64,000 nt of DNA from Piper betle (Eukaryota > Streptophyta > Magnoliopsida > Piperales > Piperaceae). The notes under the pieces are model-generated. The model had not been told where the DNA came from. It saw nothing but the letters and a program-made list of their open reading frames with translations, and made no database searches. The translations under genes and the position numbers were made by a program. Positions 1-11,393 of the stretch are shown here, in pieces. The first letter of the stretch is position 1. Each line of letters starts with the position of its first letter. The stretch covers positions 124,001-188,000 of the forward strand of contig JAURVB010013997.1 in the NCBI GenBank assembly GCA_033002965.1. Reading direction: 5' to 3'.

Positions 1-1490
1 AATGATGACAATAGGGCAATCCAAGATTGGGTTGTACCTCTTGCAAGAGGGTTACAACCTAGTATTATTGCACCACCGGTGGATGCGACCCACTTTGAGC
101 TTAAACCAGTTTTATTTAACATGTTACAAACCATAGGACAATTTAGTGGATTGCCTAACTGAAAATCCTAATAGGCATATCATGGATTTCCTATCGGTTT
201 GTGATATGTATAAGCAACCTGGTGTCTCTGATGACGCTCTCTGCCTTCGCTTATTTCCATTCTCATTAATAGGAAGTGCGAAAGAATGGTTGTCATCATT
301 AGATTCAATAACCACTTGGGATGAATTATCTGAAAAATTTTTGTTAAAATATATTTTCCACCTTCTAAAACTGCTAGATTACGTAATGAAATTTTATCTT
401 TTTTGCAGTTTGATGGTGAGTCTCTCTTTGAGGCATGGGAAAGATATAAAGAATTGTTAAAAAGTGTCCCAACCATGGTATAGAAAGATGGATGCAACTC
501 CAAACTTTCTATAACGGGTTGTTGGGGCAAACAAAGAACATAGTTGATGCGGCGGCCAATGGATCATTTCTTAGGAAGAGCCCACATGAAGCTTTCCAAT
601 TGCTAGAATTAATGGTTCCTAGCAACCATCATGCCACACAAGAAAGGCATCCAAGGAGGACTACCGGAGTTTTAGAATTAGATGCACTTACTGCTTTATC
701 TGCTCAGGTCAGTGCTTTAACTAATCAAGTTCAAAATCTTAATATGCAGGGACATGTTAAGGCTGTGGAGCCAAGGTGTGAATGGTGTGGACAAGGACAT
801 TCTACAGGTCAATGTACAACAGATCAAGTTAACTACGTAGGCAACTTTAATAGGAACAACAATCCCTATTCCAACACCTACAATGCGGGCTGGCGCAATA
901 ACCCCAACTTTTCATGGAATAATTCTCCACAACCGGCTGCTGTTCCCACTAATCCACCACCACCATCACAGCATTCTCGACCTCCTTCACTTTCTTTTCA
1001 ACCACAACAACCGGATTTGATCCAAATGTTCAATTCCATGCAACACATAAACTATGCAACAATTTATGCAGAATCAGCAACAACAACAACAACAGTTTAT
1101 GCAACAAGTTATGGTGCAATTAAACAAGGAACCAAGTGAGCGACCCAAGGGTGTACTTCCTAGCCAACCAGAACAACCAAGGAATGATGGTCAAGAGCAT
1201 TGCAAAGCTATAACAACCCGGAGTGGTATTACTTTACAAGAACCAGTTCAACCCAATGAAGTTAGGGAAAAAGATGATAAGCCAAGCAACGAACGTGAAC
1301 CCAATACATTGGTTAGCTTACTCGGAAGCAAAGGGAAAGAAAAAGATGAAGTACTTATAGATGAGGTCGAAGAAAAGGTACCATTTCCTTCTAGATTGAG
1401 GAAACAAAGTGATGAAAAATATTTCAAAAATTTCTTGATATATTTAAGAAATTACAAATTAACATACCTTTTGCTGAAGCACTTGAACAG
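1..1490 (+). pseudogene. gag of Athila-like element, frameshifted
   Basis: Reading frame 1 from base 1 gives gag-like protein up to a stop at about 160. Similarity continues in frame 2 (146 to about 350, with a segment reading SVCDMYKQPGVSDDALCLRL), then shifts again (about 360-480, and from 492). Residues 95-107 of the open frame 492-1139 hold the zinc knuckle CEWCGQGHSTGQC (about 777-815), followed by an Asn/Pro/Gln-rich tail. A fourth open stretch, 1054-1506, contains a CAA-rich run. The similarity steps through several frames, so this gag is broken by at least three indels. Gag would form the retrotransposon particle and bind its RNA. Confidence 0.85.
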
Positions 1491-4400
1491 ATGCCTAGTT
1501 ATGTAAAATACTTGAAGGATATTCTAGCAAAGAAAAGGAGAGTATATGACAATGAAGTTGTAGCCATGACAGAGGAATGTAGTGCTGTCCTCCAAAGAAA
1601 ACTACCTCCTAAGATAAAAGACCCGGGAAAATTTGTGATTCCATGTTCAATTGGAGGAAATGTTCATTGTAATGCTTTATGTGACTTAGGTTCTAGCATT
1701 AATCTTATGCCTTTTTCTATTTTCAAAAGGTTAGGAATCAAGGATATTGCTCCTACCAACATCACACTTCAGTTGGCTGACCGATCATTGGTATATCCTA
1801 AAGGAGTCATTGAAGATGTTTTAATAAAGGTTGACAAGTTTATCTTTCCTGCAGATTTTGTAGTGCTTGAAATGGAAGGAAGGAATGATGATATACCACT
1901 CATTGTCGGGAGAGGTTTCTTGGCAACGGGGAGAACACTGATCGACGTAGCCGCTGGAAAACTTACGCTTAGGGTAAACAACGATTATGTCACATACAAC
2001 ATTTTTAAATCCATGAATTGCCCGGATGCAACATATGATTGTTCTAGAATTGAACTAAGTGATAAAATAATGTACAAAGGGGATCAGTTGAGTGATTCAT
2101 TACATAAAGCCATAAATTCTCTTTGTGAAGAAGATATTGATGTGGAAGAAATGGTTAAAGTATTAGATTCGCAACCGATCTTGCCTAGAAGATTTAGAGT
2201 TGTGGAACCTTTAGATCTACCATTCCACAAATTGCTGCCATCAGTTGAAGTACCACCTATTTTGGAGTTAAAACAACTTCCAAAACATCTCAAGTATACT
2301 TTTTTAGGGCCTAATGACACTCTTCCTGTTATTATTTCTTCAGAGCTAACTATGTTGCAGGAAGAGAAGCTGATTAGAATACTAAAGGATCACATGTCAG
2401 CTATTGCTTGGACTATAGCAGATATAAAAGGCATCGATCCATCCTTTTGTATGCATAGAATCAACTTAGTGGATGGATGCAGTCCAACCGTAGAGCACCA
2501 ACGACGACTCAACCCCAACATGAAAGAAGTGGTCAAGAAGGAAATTATTAAGTGGTTGGATGCTGGAGTGATATATCCCATTGCTGATAGTACTTGGGTA
2601 AGTCCAATACAATGTGTACCAAAGAAAGGAGGTATAACTGTGGTAAAGAATGAGAGAGACGAACTGATTTCTACAAGAGCCATCACGGGATGGCGTGTGT
2701 GCATGGACTATAGGAAGCTCAACAAGGCTACAAAAAAAGATCACTTTCCTCTTCCTTTTATTGATCAAATGCTTGATAGATTAGCTGGGAATGCTTACTA
2801 TTGTTTTCTTGATGGATATTCAGGTTACAATCAGATTACCATTGCACCCGAGGATCAAGAGAAAACGACGTTCACTTGTCCTTATGGCACTTTTGCTTTT
2901 CGGCGAATGCCCTTTGGCTTGTGTAATGCTCCCGCTACATTTCAAAGATGCATGATGGCCATCTTTACTGATATGATTGAACATGGCCTAGAAGTATTTA
3001 TGGATGACTTTACTATTTTTGGAGAGATGTTTGATGAATGCTTATCTATTTTATCTTGTGTTCTTAAACGTTGTCAAGATACTAATCTTGTTCTTAATTG
3101 GGAAAAATGTCATTTTATGGTACAGGAAGGAATAGTTTTGGGACATAAAGTTTCATGCCAAGGACTTGAAGTAGACAAGGCAAAAGTTGTAGCTATAGAA
3201 AAGCTCCCACCTCCTACATCGGTGAAAGAAATTAGAAGTTTTTTAGGACATGCGGGATTCTACAGACGTTTTATAAAGGATTTTTCTCAAATCTCAAAAC
3301 CTTTATGTGCTTTACTAGAAAAAGATGCAATTTTTTATTTTGATGATGCATGTTTGAAAGCTTTTGAGACTTTGAAACAAAAATTGATTTCAGCTCCCAT
3401 TATGATTGCACCGGATTGGTCACGACCTTTTGAATTAATGTGTGATGCCAGTGACCATGCAATAGGTGCTGTTTTAGGCCAAAGGAAGGGCACATTTTTC
3501 TACGTTATCTACTATATTAGTAAGACATTGAATGATACACAACGCAATTATACTACAACTGAAAAGGAATTGTTAGCAGTAGTGCATGTTGTTGATAAGT
3601 TTAGATCATATTTGCTAAGTTCAAAGGTTATTGTATATACTGATCATGCTGCGCTAAAATACCTTTTGTCTAAGAAGGATTGCAAACCTAGGCTAATCCG
3701 TTGGGTTCTTTTATTGCAGGAATTTGATGTGGAGATTAAAGACAAGAAAGGAAGTGAGAATGTTGTAGCAGACCACCTTTCTCGGTTGAGCCAAGCACAC
3801 AATGTTAAGGATGATCCACCTGTGAATGAGATTTTCCCTGATGAAAATATATTGGTCATTGAAAGTAGTGTTGTCCCATGGTTTGCTGATTTAGCGAATT
3901 ACTTGGTGAGTGGGAAGATGCCACCGGACTTGAACTTTCAACAAAAGAAACGATTTCTTCATGAAGCTAAGTCATACTTTTGGGATGACCCTCTTCTCTT
4001 CAAGCAATGTGCTGATGGAATGATAAGAAGATGTGTACTAGAAGATGAAATGGAGTCCATACTTCATCATTGTCACTCAACAGATTATGGCGGGCACTTT
4101 GGAAGTACTAGGACAGCGATGAAAGTTCTCCAATCGGGATTATTTTGGCCTACACTATTTAAAGATGCAAGACATTTTATTGAGAGATGTGATCGTTGTC
4201 AAAGGGCTGGAAATTTGTCAAGGAAAAATGAAATGCCTCTCAACTCTATTCTTGAAGTGGAATTATTTGATGTATGGGGTATAGATTTTATGGGTCCTTT
4301 TCCTCCATCAAACTCTAACATTTATATTCTTTTAGCTGTAGATTATGTTTCTAAATGGGTTGAAGCAGTGGCCTTACCTTCAAATGATGCCAAGGTGGTG

Positions 4401-4898
4401 GTTAAGTTTTTAAAGAAGAATATATTTACTAGATTTGGTACACCTCGAGCAATCATTAGTGATGGAGGATCTCACTTTTGCAATAGGCAATTTGAAGCTT
4501 TATTGGCTAAGTATGGAGTGAAACATAAGGTTGCTACCGCTTACCATCCACAAACTAACGGTCAGGCTGAAGTATCCAATCGAGAGATTCTTAAAATTCT
4601 AGAAAAGGTAGTAAAAGGTAATAGAAAAGATTGGTCTATTCGGTTAGATGATGCTCTATGGGCTTATAGAACAGCTTTCAAGACACCAATCGGCATGTCT
4701 CCTTATCGATTAGTGTTTGGAAAGGCTTGTCATCTTCCCCTAGAATTAGAACATAAAGCTTTTTGGGCCATTAAGGAATTAAACTTTGACTTGGAAGCAT
4801 GTGGAAAAATGAGACTACAACAACTTATTGAATTAGAAGAAATTAGGAGAGCTTCTTATGAAAATGCCAAAATCTATAAGGAGAAATCCAAAGCATGA
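1491..4898 (+). CDS. pol polyprotein: protease, reverse transcriptase, RNase H, integrase
   Basis: An open frame of 1135 codons. The first Met is at 1491, but the same frame reads upstream to about 1434, so that Met is probably not the native start; pol normally follows gag in one polyprotein. Residues 64-73 contain the protease motif [12 protein letters not shown] spans about 330-560, with the active site FMDD at 503-506 and an upstream Asp at 441. RNase H spans about 640-765 (Asp652, Glu693, Asp718). The integrase zinc motif uses His862, His869, Cys900 and Cys903, and the catalytic triad is Asp932, Asp991 and Glu1027 with 35 residues between the last two. It stops at TGA 4896-4898, but the same frame continues as integrase C-terminal sequence, so the stop looks acquired. 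Confidence 0.93.
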   Translation: MPSYVKYLKDILAKKRRVYDNEVVAMTEECSAVLQRKLPPKIKDPGKFVIPCSIGGNVHCNALCDLGSSINLMPFSIFKRLGIKDIAPTNITLQLADRSLVYPKGVIEDVLIKVDKFIFPADFVVLEMEGRNDDIPLIVGRGFLATGRTLIDVAAGKLTLRVNNDYVTYNIFKSMNCPDATYDCSRIELSDKIMYKGDQLSDSLHKAINSLCEEDIDVEEMVKVLDSQPILPRRFRVVEPLDLPFHKLLPSVEVPPILELKQLPKHLKYTFLGPNDTLPVIISSELTMLQEEKLIRILKDHMSAIAWTIADIKGIDPSFCMHRINLVDGCSPTVEHQRRLNPNMKEVVKKEIIKWLDAGVIYPIADSTWVSPIQCVPKKGGITVVKNERDELISTRAITGWRVCMDYRKLNKATKKDHFPLPFIDQMLDRLAGNAYYCFLDGYSGYNQITIAPEDQEKTTFTCPYGTFAFRRMPFGLCNAPATFQRCMMAIFTDMIEHGLEVFMDDFTIFGEMFDECLSILSCVLKRCQDTNLVLNWEKCHFMVQEGIVLGHKVSCQGLEVDKAKVVAIEKLPPPTSVKEIRSFLGHAGFYRRFIKDFSQISKPLCALLEKDAIFYFDDACLKAFETLKQKLISAPIMIAPDWSRPFELMCDASDHAIGAVLGQRKGTFFYVIYYISKTLNDTQRNYTTTEKELLAVVHVVDKFRSYLLSSKVIVYTDHAALKYLLSKKDCKPRLIRWVLLLQEFDVEIKDKKGSENVVADHLSRLSQAHNVKDDPPVNEIFPDENILVIESSVVPWFADLANYLVSGKMPPDLNFQQKKRFLHEAKSYFWDDPLLFKQCADGMIRRCVLEDEMESILHHCHSTDYGGHFGSTRTAMKVLQSGLFWPTLFKDARHFIERCDRCQRAGNLSRKNEMPLNSILEVELFDVWGIDFMGPFPPSNSNIYILLAVDYVSKWVEAVALPSNDAKVVVKFLKKNIFTRFGTPRAIISDGGSHFCNRQFEALLAKYGVKHKVATAYHPQTNGQAEVSNREILKILEKVVKGNRKDWSIRLDDALWAYRTAFKTPIGMSPYRLVFGKACHLPLELEHKAFWAIKELNFDLEACGKMRLQQLIELEEIRRASYENAKIYKEKSKA

Positions 4899-5159
4899 CA
4901 TGATCAAAGAATTGTTTCTAAACCATTTTCTCCTAGACAAAAGGTATTGTTATATGATTCAAGGTTGAAAATTTTCAAAGGAAAATTGAAATCAAGATGG
5001 TCTGGTCCTTACATTGTGCAAACAGTTTTTCCACACGGTGCAATTGAAATTAGGACTGAGCATGAGGATCGATCATTTAAAGTCAATGGATGTAGACTGA
5101 AACACTACTATGAAGGGGAGCAACTTTGGAAGTCCTCCATCACATTAAATAAAGAATGA
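4899..5159 (+). pseudogene. integrase C-terminal tail after in-frame stop
   Basis: This stretch is in the same frame as pol and open from just after the TGA at 4896-4898 to TGA 5157-5159. It reads as the usual end of a plant Ty3 integrase, including LKIFKGKLKSRWSGPYIV followed by a region ending in RLKHYYEGE. That identifies it as the severed C-terminal part of pol rather than a separate gene. One substitution is the only visible break between it and the upstream frame. Confidence 0.88.
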
Positions 5160-6730
5160 GAAATTGGTGTCTGGCTATAGACGTTAAACCAAGCACTTCT
5201 TGGGAGGCAACCCAAGAATGGGTCAAGTGCAAATTCAGCTATTCATGATAATCATCCACCGACTAATTAATTGAGGGAGTTCTCTTTCACTTCTTTTTCT
5301 TTATCTTCATTTTTATTTTGTTCAACATTGAGGACAATGCTTAGTTTAAGTTTGGGGGTGATGCCTTAATTTTGTTGCATATTGTTCATGCTCGACTCAT
5401 GTTTAGATTTAGATATATATATATATATATAGTATATAGTTAGTTTAGTGTAAAAATTTTATTATGCAATGGTATTTTAGTCTCTTGGTTCAATGATAGA
5501 TACATGTGAATTAGTCTTACCTTTCTTGGGAAAACTTGATTAATTGATATGAGGGATGAACTGAGTAAAAGATTGCAGTCGAGAGTTGGTTCTCTACCTT
5601 ATAATATTTTCACAATCCTTTGGTTTAGATGATTTCAATGAATGTTTTGCAATAAGGATTGTACATGATGGTCATGACTTTTAGAATTTGCCCTAGCGAC
5701 TTTTGAGGCGAAATATTTGGTTTGCCATGTTAATGGAAAATGATATAGGCATTTCTTTTTGATGAGTCTGGGCCTTTCTTCAAGCCTACCTAATATGAAT
5801 TATCCTTTGTACACAATTTCATGGCCTTTATTATACATATTTGTTTGATTACCCTTATTTTAGCCTTGGCCTTTTTATTGAAAATATATCTTACTGCTTG
5901 AGTCCTAGCACCTTAGTGTTTTGAATTCGTTCTAAATTCTAACAGGGATGAAACTTTGACTAGTATAGGGGGAAGGCATTGCGTGTTAATAGAGTGGGGA
6001 TTGAGTAGATAGTGTAGACTTTCCTGGCACTTTGCTTTGTAAAAAAAAAAAACAAGAAAAAAGAAGATAAATGAAGAAAAAAAGAAGAAAAGAAAAAGAT
6101 GAGGCAATGATCCTCCACCAGTAAATACAAGATGAAGTAAGAGTCTTCCACTGGTTTGAAAAAAAGAGAAAAAGAAAAAACAACAGGTAGTCAATGGAAA
6201 ATGAAAGCAAAGTTAGTTCTTATATTGGGTCAACTCGATACTACATTTAAGGAAGTTTGTGTCATATTGCTTGGGGATTTGTTGTACATGTATGTCAAGA
6301 TTTAGAAAGGATTTTTAATTCTAGGGTGCATATTAGCCTCTGATTTTTCTATCTTGTTTATCCTATTTTTGGTCCCTAGCCCCTGGCCCCGTTACAACCT
6401 ATAAAGACCTATTGATTCCATTAAATTGGCATTACCTACATTAGTGGAGATGGGAGCGAAATGTAAACATATTTAAGCATGCACTTGATTGTATTCTCTT
6501 GGTTGTAGATGAGAATGATAAGCTAATGGACTATCACACACACACAAGAGCTTTCTTTTAGATGTGATTGATGACAGGGAATTTCTGATTTAATTGACAT
6601 CTTGTTGCCTCTGAATAGTTTGATTAAGAATCATATGAGAACATAATGGGGACTAAGTATTTTTGTGTAGTAAAATTTTCTTTGTTATGATATTTTGCTT
6701 GGGACGCGCAAAAGTTTAAGTTTGGGAGTG
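5160..6730 (+). other. Long 3' internal non-coding region of the Athila-like element
   Basis: No convincing protein is seen, although some relatives carry an env-like ORF here. Three marks stand out. An imperfect hairpin-like box, ttgggaggcaacccaa, lies at 5200-5215. A polypurine-tract-like string, gtttaagtttgggggtg, lies at 5344-5360. An A/G-rich stretch lies at about 6038-6200. The apparent small reading frames on the minus strand at 5913-6210 are products of the purine-rich stretch. Confidence 0.7.
6714..6730 (+). promoter_or_regulatory. Polypurine tract of the Athila-like element
   Basis: The sequence gtttaagtttgggagtg directly abuts the 3' LTR, which begins TGTTAAGTG at 6731. This is the position and composition expected for the plus-strand DNA priming site. 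A near-identical string sits about 1.37 kb upstream at 5344-5360. Confidence 0.85.
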
Positions 6731-7885
6731 TGTTAAGTGTTTAAAATATATAATATTTACCCATATTTTTAATATAATTTTGTACTTCCCGGGTATAAAC
6801 ATTATTAATTAAGTGATATTTTACTTTATTTTTTGGTGCTAATTAATATTTTATTAGATATACTTAATTTTGGTGTTTCAATGCAGAAAAAGATGAATAA
6901 ATTAAGCTTTGGAATTGAATGGTCATGACACTTGGGCCCACCCAATGGCTACAAGTTATGGTGTTCAATGGAGTCGAGGAGTTGGAAACTTGAAGCGACA
7001 TCATAATTAATTAGACTACATCGATTTGTGAACACCTCTCAATTCTTGTATCTCCACTTCTATATGAAGAGGTGGTCATTTGTTGTTGATTATATCTCAT
7101 CTCTTGGCTTTGAAGTGTAGTGAAAGAAGTAGTTTTAGTTTTTGTAATTTCTTTCTCTTTCATAATAAAAATTAGTTTCTTCTTTATATTGTTTTCTATT
7201 TTTATTATGGAGTAGTCTTTTATTTCGTTTTAGAGAAGAGTGGAACTTAACATGATTTAATTGAATTTATTTCAAGCTTTTACTCTTTTATTCAATCGGA
7301 TTGTTTGAATTGTCATATTCTTAATGCTAAGAATAGATTGATCACCTATTTCTTAGATCATGAGGTTTAATTAGATTTCGGGAGAAATTAATTAGATTAG
7401 TCATTGGTAATTCATCATACGACGAGTCTTTTGACTTGTTTGTCATTGTGGTCGGAAGATACACAACACCGTATGCGATTGTAAGGCAATTCTTAATGCA
7501 TTATTTTGTTGATTAATCAATTATCACCGGGAGGTAGAAATTGAGGCAAAATAATAGAAGCATGAAGGAGCGGGAGCCACCATGTCATATAATTATCCTA
7601 GATCGACAATCCGAGGGAATAAAAGATAAGAGTAAGATTTGATGAAGATTAAATTCATGTTAAGGGAAATTCGACTCTAGAATGAGTTTTATCATTTTAA
7701 CTTCGCCTTTAATTTAAAGATATTACTTAGATTTAGTTAAGTCAGTTGTCTTTGTTTTGTTCTTCATTTTATTTTCTTTAATTAATTTAAAGAAATTCAT
7801 CTCCCTGTGGGACGATACTCGAATTCATCATTCTATTACTTGTTTCGACCATGTATACTTGCATGTTATTGAAAATATTCTAACA
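6731..7885 (+). repeat. 3' LTR of the Athila-like element
   Basis: Begins TGTTAAGTG straight after the polypurine tract and ends in TAACA. A second copy of the same 1.15 kb sequence, with scattered differences, stands alone at 22952-24094, which fixes both ends independently. The bases that follow, tacac (7886-7890), are the predicted target duplication; the partner would lie outside the window. Confidence 0.92.
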
Positions 7886-9512
7886 TACACCTTTTCAATT
7901 CCCTATACCAAGATTCATTAATTTTTACTTGTTGCAATTGTAGGTAGTGGTTGTCTTCCATCTAAGACGCAAAGTAGGTTTAGATCTCTTAAGGGGTTAT
8001 GTGGGCATGATCTTCCATATAATTAAGTTAAGAGATAGCAATATTAAAAATTATAACATTTTAGTTCAATTCAATGATGAACAGACATGGAATGTTACAC
8101 TTTTTGTTACTTTCTCATTATTGTTTTCATCCGTGGCAACTTCAAATTTTCCTTTCTCTCTAAAAAAAGATGAACTTTCATAGTTAATTTCTCAATTACA
8201 TGATTCTAAATTGGACTCTAAATTATCTGATTTGAAAATTTAAATCCATGAAGCGGGGAGGATACGGTGAAGACTACGTTGCAAAGCATACTGTTTGAAA
8301 CCAATTCAGCATATTGTATTCCTTTGTTGTTGGCCACAACCATAGATCTGTCGGCCCCTTGTTGCCATGAGGCTGATGAAGGCATGCATCCAAATGTGAT
8401 TGGGCTCCGTAACCAGCCCCCGACGACCTCCTATTGGGCACCACCATGGCCATGGGAGCACTGCCACACATCTACCAGTAGCCCATGGAGAAAGATGGCT
8501 TGCTCATGAACCCCACCCAACAACCAGACTTTAGCTGTGAGACCCAGGACGACTACCCACCAGCGAGCTGCTTCACACCCATGCACGGTGCCCAAACAAA
8601 ACTTTCCCATCTCCTCGGGCTGATGCACGTAGCTCGAGCCCACCAGATGCAGTTGTCATGGTAAATATGCTCTCACTAGTGGCAGCCTGCTTTGTCCACG
8701 CTCAAACCTAGTTGCCCACATAGCAGCACCCACCCCTAAATATTTTTGCCTACATGTGCCATGCCCACAATAAATTCTGCTGACGTCACAGTCCAATTCA
8801 GCGCCATGTTAGCAAATGACTCACCATCCAAATAGTCACCCATTGTCCAAGTCACCACCACCCACCAACCTCAATTTCCAGCATCCTTGTGGCATGCCAA
8901 CTTATGGTCATGCTAATCCCAGTGCACAGCCCATTAATTATACCCTATTATAATGTTGTCCAACACCATGGTGCATTCGTGGATGGCCATTGTCAAGTGG
9001 GTATGCCACAGTTCCTCACATGGTTTTGACCCACACTATTTTACCACCAATATGTCTAGTGCAGTTTATACTATATACACTTCCTTAAGCGTAATGATGC
9101 CATCTTATAATGGATCTCATTCAAGTGTATTCCCATATTTGTCTACCCTATAAGGTGTTCCACCATCTCCTCAGTCTTATAGCCTGTGCAACATTTACTC
9201 ATGATCGGTGAATCTTCAATATCTCATCAAGGTATACTTGTACAAACAATAAGCCCACAAAATGTATAGCCATCTAATTGAATTCTTGGCATTCCTCCTC
9301 AAGATAGAAGTTTACCACCTAACTATATTTTTATGGATGTAGTTACAGTTAATGATAGTGGTTATTGTGTCCGGCCCTAGGATCCTTAATATGCCTGTGG
9401 TCGCCACCCTGGCCAACACGCAAATCTTCCTACAGGATGATAGGGCATTCCACTACATCATGGAGGTCAGAAACTATGCCTCCTTAAGGTGCAGTGGGCT
9501 ATCCTTGTTAAC
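7886..9512. other. Unassigned intergenic sequence
   Basis: No gene or element is recognised. About 8250-8960 is relatively GC-rich, with several short open frames on both strands that lack family motifs. It is probably old repeat DNA or the flank into which the Athila-like element inserted. Nothing here supports a functional call. Confidence 0.4.
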
Positions 9513-9879
9513 TGTGAGATCCCTCAACTTAGTCTCACATCTAATACTTACTAGGGTACTAGGGTACTAGGGTAAAATCATGTTTATAAGTGAGAATGAA
9601 TTATAAATCTTTAACTTAGTTAACCACTGGTATCATAGCCTATTGGTTCCGTGTTAGATGGTGGGTTGGACTATTGACATTGGCTAGGTTGTTGGTCACG
9701 GGCTAAAGAAGGTCATGGAGTGGGGCAGCAACGGGCCAAGTGTAGGAATTGCGGGGATGAAATTTTCTAAGGTGGGTGGATTATGAAATCCCTCAACTTA
9801 GTCCTATATTTAATACCTATTTAGGTAAAATCATGTTTATAAGTAAAAATGAATTATAGATCTTTAGTTTGGTTAACCA
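9513..9879 (+). mobile_element. TRIM-like miniature LTR retrotransposon
   Basis: Two direct repeats, 9513-9626 (114 bp) and about 9782-9879 (98 bp), share tgagatccctcaacttag-like starts, a central tcatgtttataagt block and ends in ggttaacca or similar. The left copy runs TG to CA. Between them are 155 bp with a primer-binding-site-like TGGTATCATAGCC at 9628-9640, one mismatch from the plant initiator-tRNA-Met type, and a purine-rich aaggtgggtgga just before the right repeat. This is the TRIM layout: short LTRs, PBS and PPT but no coding. The left repeat carries three tandem ACTAGGGT units (9550-9573) that the right one lacks. No clear target duplication was found. It could instead be an internally deleted larger element. 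Confidence 0.7.
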
Positions 9880-10160
9880 TTTTTAAAGAGAAAACTTATC
9901 CCATTATATTGCACTTTGGGCCAAGTCATTACATTAACATAGAGAAGAAGTTTTTGGATATGGTGGCTGCTTTATGAGGATGCTCCTAATGTATATTTTG
10001 ACCCAACGTATTTACCTCAGCATGGGTTTCCTATGAATGACTTGACCTAGGTTGACCAAACATGTGGAGAGTCTTGTTATAAGTTCGAGATACCAAAATT
10101 TCATGGTTACCATAACTCTGAGGCTTTTTTGGATTGGTTAACACCTATAATGTATTTGTT
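9880..10160 (+). pseudogene. Ty3 gag fragment
   Basis: Frame 1 at about 10081-10140 reads KFEIPKFHGYHNSEAFLDWL, the conserved plant Ty3 gag segment seen as 'IPxFxGxxxxxxFLDWL'. Upstream at 9973-10050 an interrupted frame reads YEDAPNVYFDPTYLPQHGFP before a TAG. Only this short piece is recognisable. It ends near 10162, where TGTAACGACTC begins, possibly the edge of another inserted LTR. Confidence 0.65.
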
Positions 10161-11388
10161 TTGTAACGACTCAATTTGTACACATGATACTTCATAAACC
10201 AAGGTCATTACTTATTTTGACCCAATGTATTTCATTACGTCACCATATATTACCACTACATATGTCCATATGGCCAAATATAAATATGTATGTCTGCATA
10301 CCAACTTAGCAAAAAGATCCACTAAACTATTGTACTAGTATGTAAATAAAGCAAATAATATAAACTAAGTCCTATAGGTTGAGTTCTTCCACCCCATCAC
10401 TCTAAAGCATCTAATACATGCGTACAAGCAAACTAGTCCACTCAATATTAATAATGATATTGAGTCCATTACTTACATATGTACTAAACAAGTAATATAG
10501 AAAATAAGACTAAAATGTAAATGATTAAACAAGGTAGGAAACCAATCAAAACATCAATTATACTTGCATAAAACTGAACATGAATATAACATAGCAATAG
10601 CTGAAATAACTTGTAACATGTACTTGCATATAACTTGAATACTAAATTACTGATTATACCATAAAAACTTGATAAGCAAAAATTGATAACTTGATTAACT
10701 AATTAACACTACTCATGTGAATTACTAGTACTCCATAGTAGATTAATATAATTAGCACATAAAACATGAAAACATAACTGAGTTAATTACTCATGTAACT
10801 TACATGAAGCCTTAGTAAATTAGTTTAATTGAAACATGAAGTTGGGACTCTAAACATTGACGGAGCTCGCTAGCTTCTTATTAATCTGGCTGGACAGACT
10901 ACACGCGATTGAATTATCTGGCAAAACATGCCATACATACTAGACTGACCAAATATGCTTGAAACATCTCGCTGGACTCTCTCCTAAGGTCCACAACTAT
11001 GGGGATTGAAATGCAATGACTTCGATGGGAAAAACCTAGGTTCACCCCTAAGGGCCTACTCGGTAGTCAAGCATGTACTATAGAGTACTGCAAAGTACTA
11101 ATTTGAGCTACATCAAGAAAGAAAAACTACGTCGGTGTGAGGTATGCGGCCTAACATCTACCCATATCTCCCTGATCCTCATCAATGTAATAGGTCAACT
11201 ACATGTACCCTCAGGGCACTGCTCCAGATCTTATAATTATACTAGTGTGTTCTGTGAGTCCTACTAACATACGGTGAACTCTAATACCAAATAAGGGTAT
11301 ATGCTGATGAGTGGTATGTTCACTATCGCTAGTCTAGGTCCAACACTCAGGTGTCCCTGTAAGAGGAGCTGCTCTCTCACCAGGTACT
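10161..11388. other. AT-rich degraded repeat, possible LTR in minus orientation
   Basis: Starts TGTAACGACTC at 10162, which read from the minus strand would be an LTR end of the TTACA type. The rest is AT-rich with no coding signal. It continues at 14301 once the solo LTR insertion is removed. The LTR interpretation is weak because the other edge was not found. Confidence 0.3.
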
Positions 11389-11393
11389 AGCTA

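Larger units (their letters stand above)
1..7885 (+). mobile_element. Athila-like Ty3 (Gypsy) LTR retrotransposon, 5' end outside window
   Basis: The order gag, protease, reverse transcriptase, RNase H, integrase, long 3' untranslated region, polypurine tract and 3' LTR is the Ty3/Metaviridae order. The gag zinc knuckle of CX2CX3HX4C form, the protease motif DLGSS, the RT motif FMDD and a polypurine tract ending in TTTGGGAGTG all fit the plant Athila/Tat lineage. The window opens inside gag, so the 5' LTR and primer-binding site are missing. Gag has several frameshifts and pol has one in-frame stop, so this copy is not autonomous as it stands. The lineage call rests on motifs; no phylogeny was run. 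Confidence 0.92.

Noticed and set aside
5913..6210. Phe/Ser-rich membrane-like frames on the minus strand, possibly an env remnant
   Set aside because: Wrong strand for the element, and produced by the A/G-rich stretch on the plus strand.
9352..9570. 72-codon open frame before the TRIM-like element
   Set aside because: It runs into the left TRIM repeat and shows no known domain.
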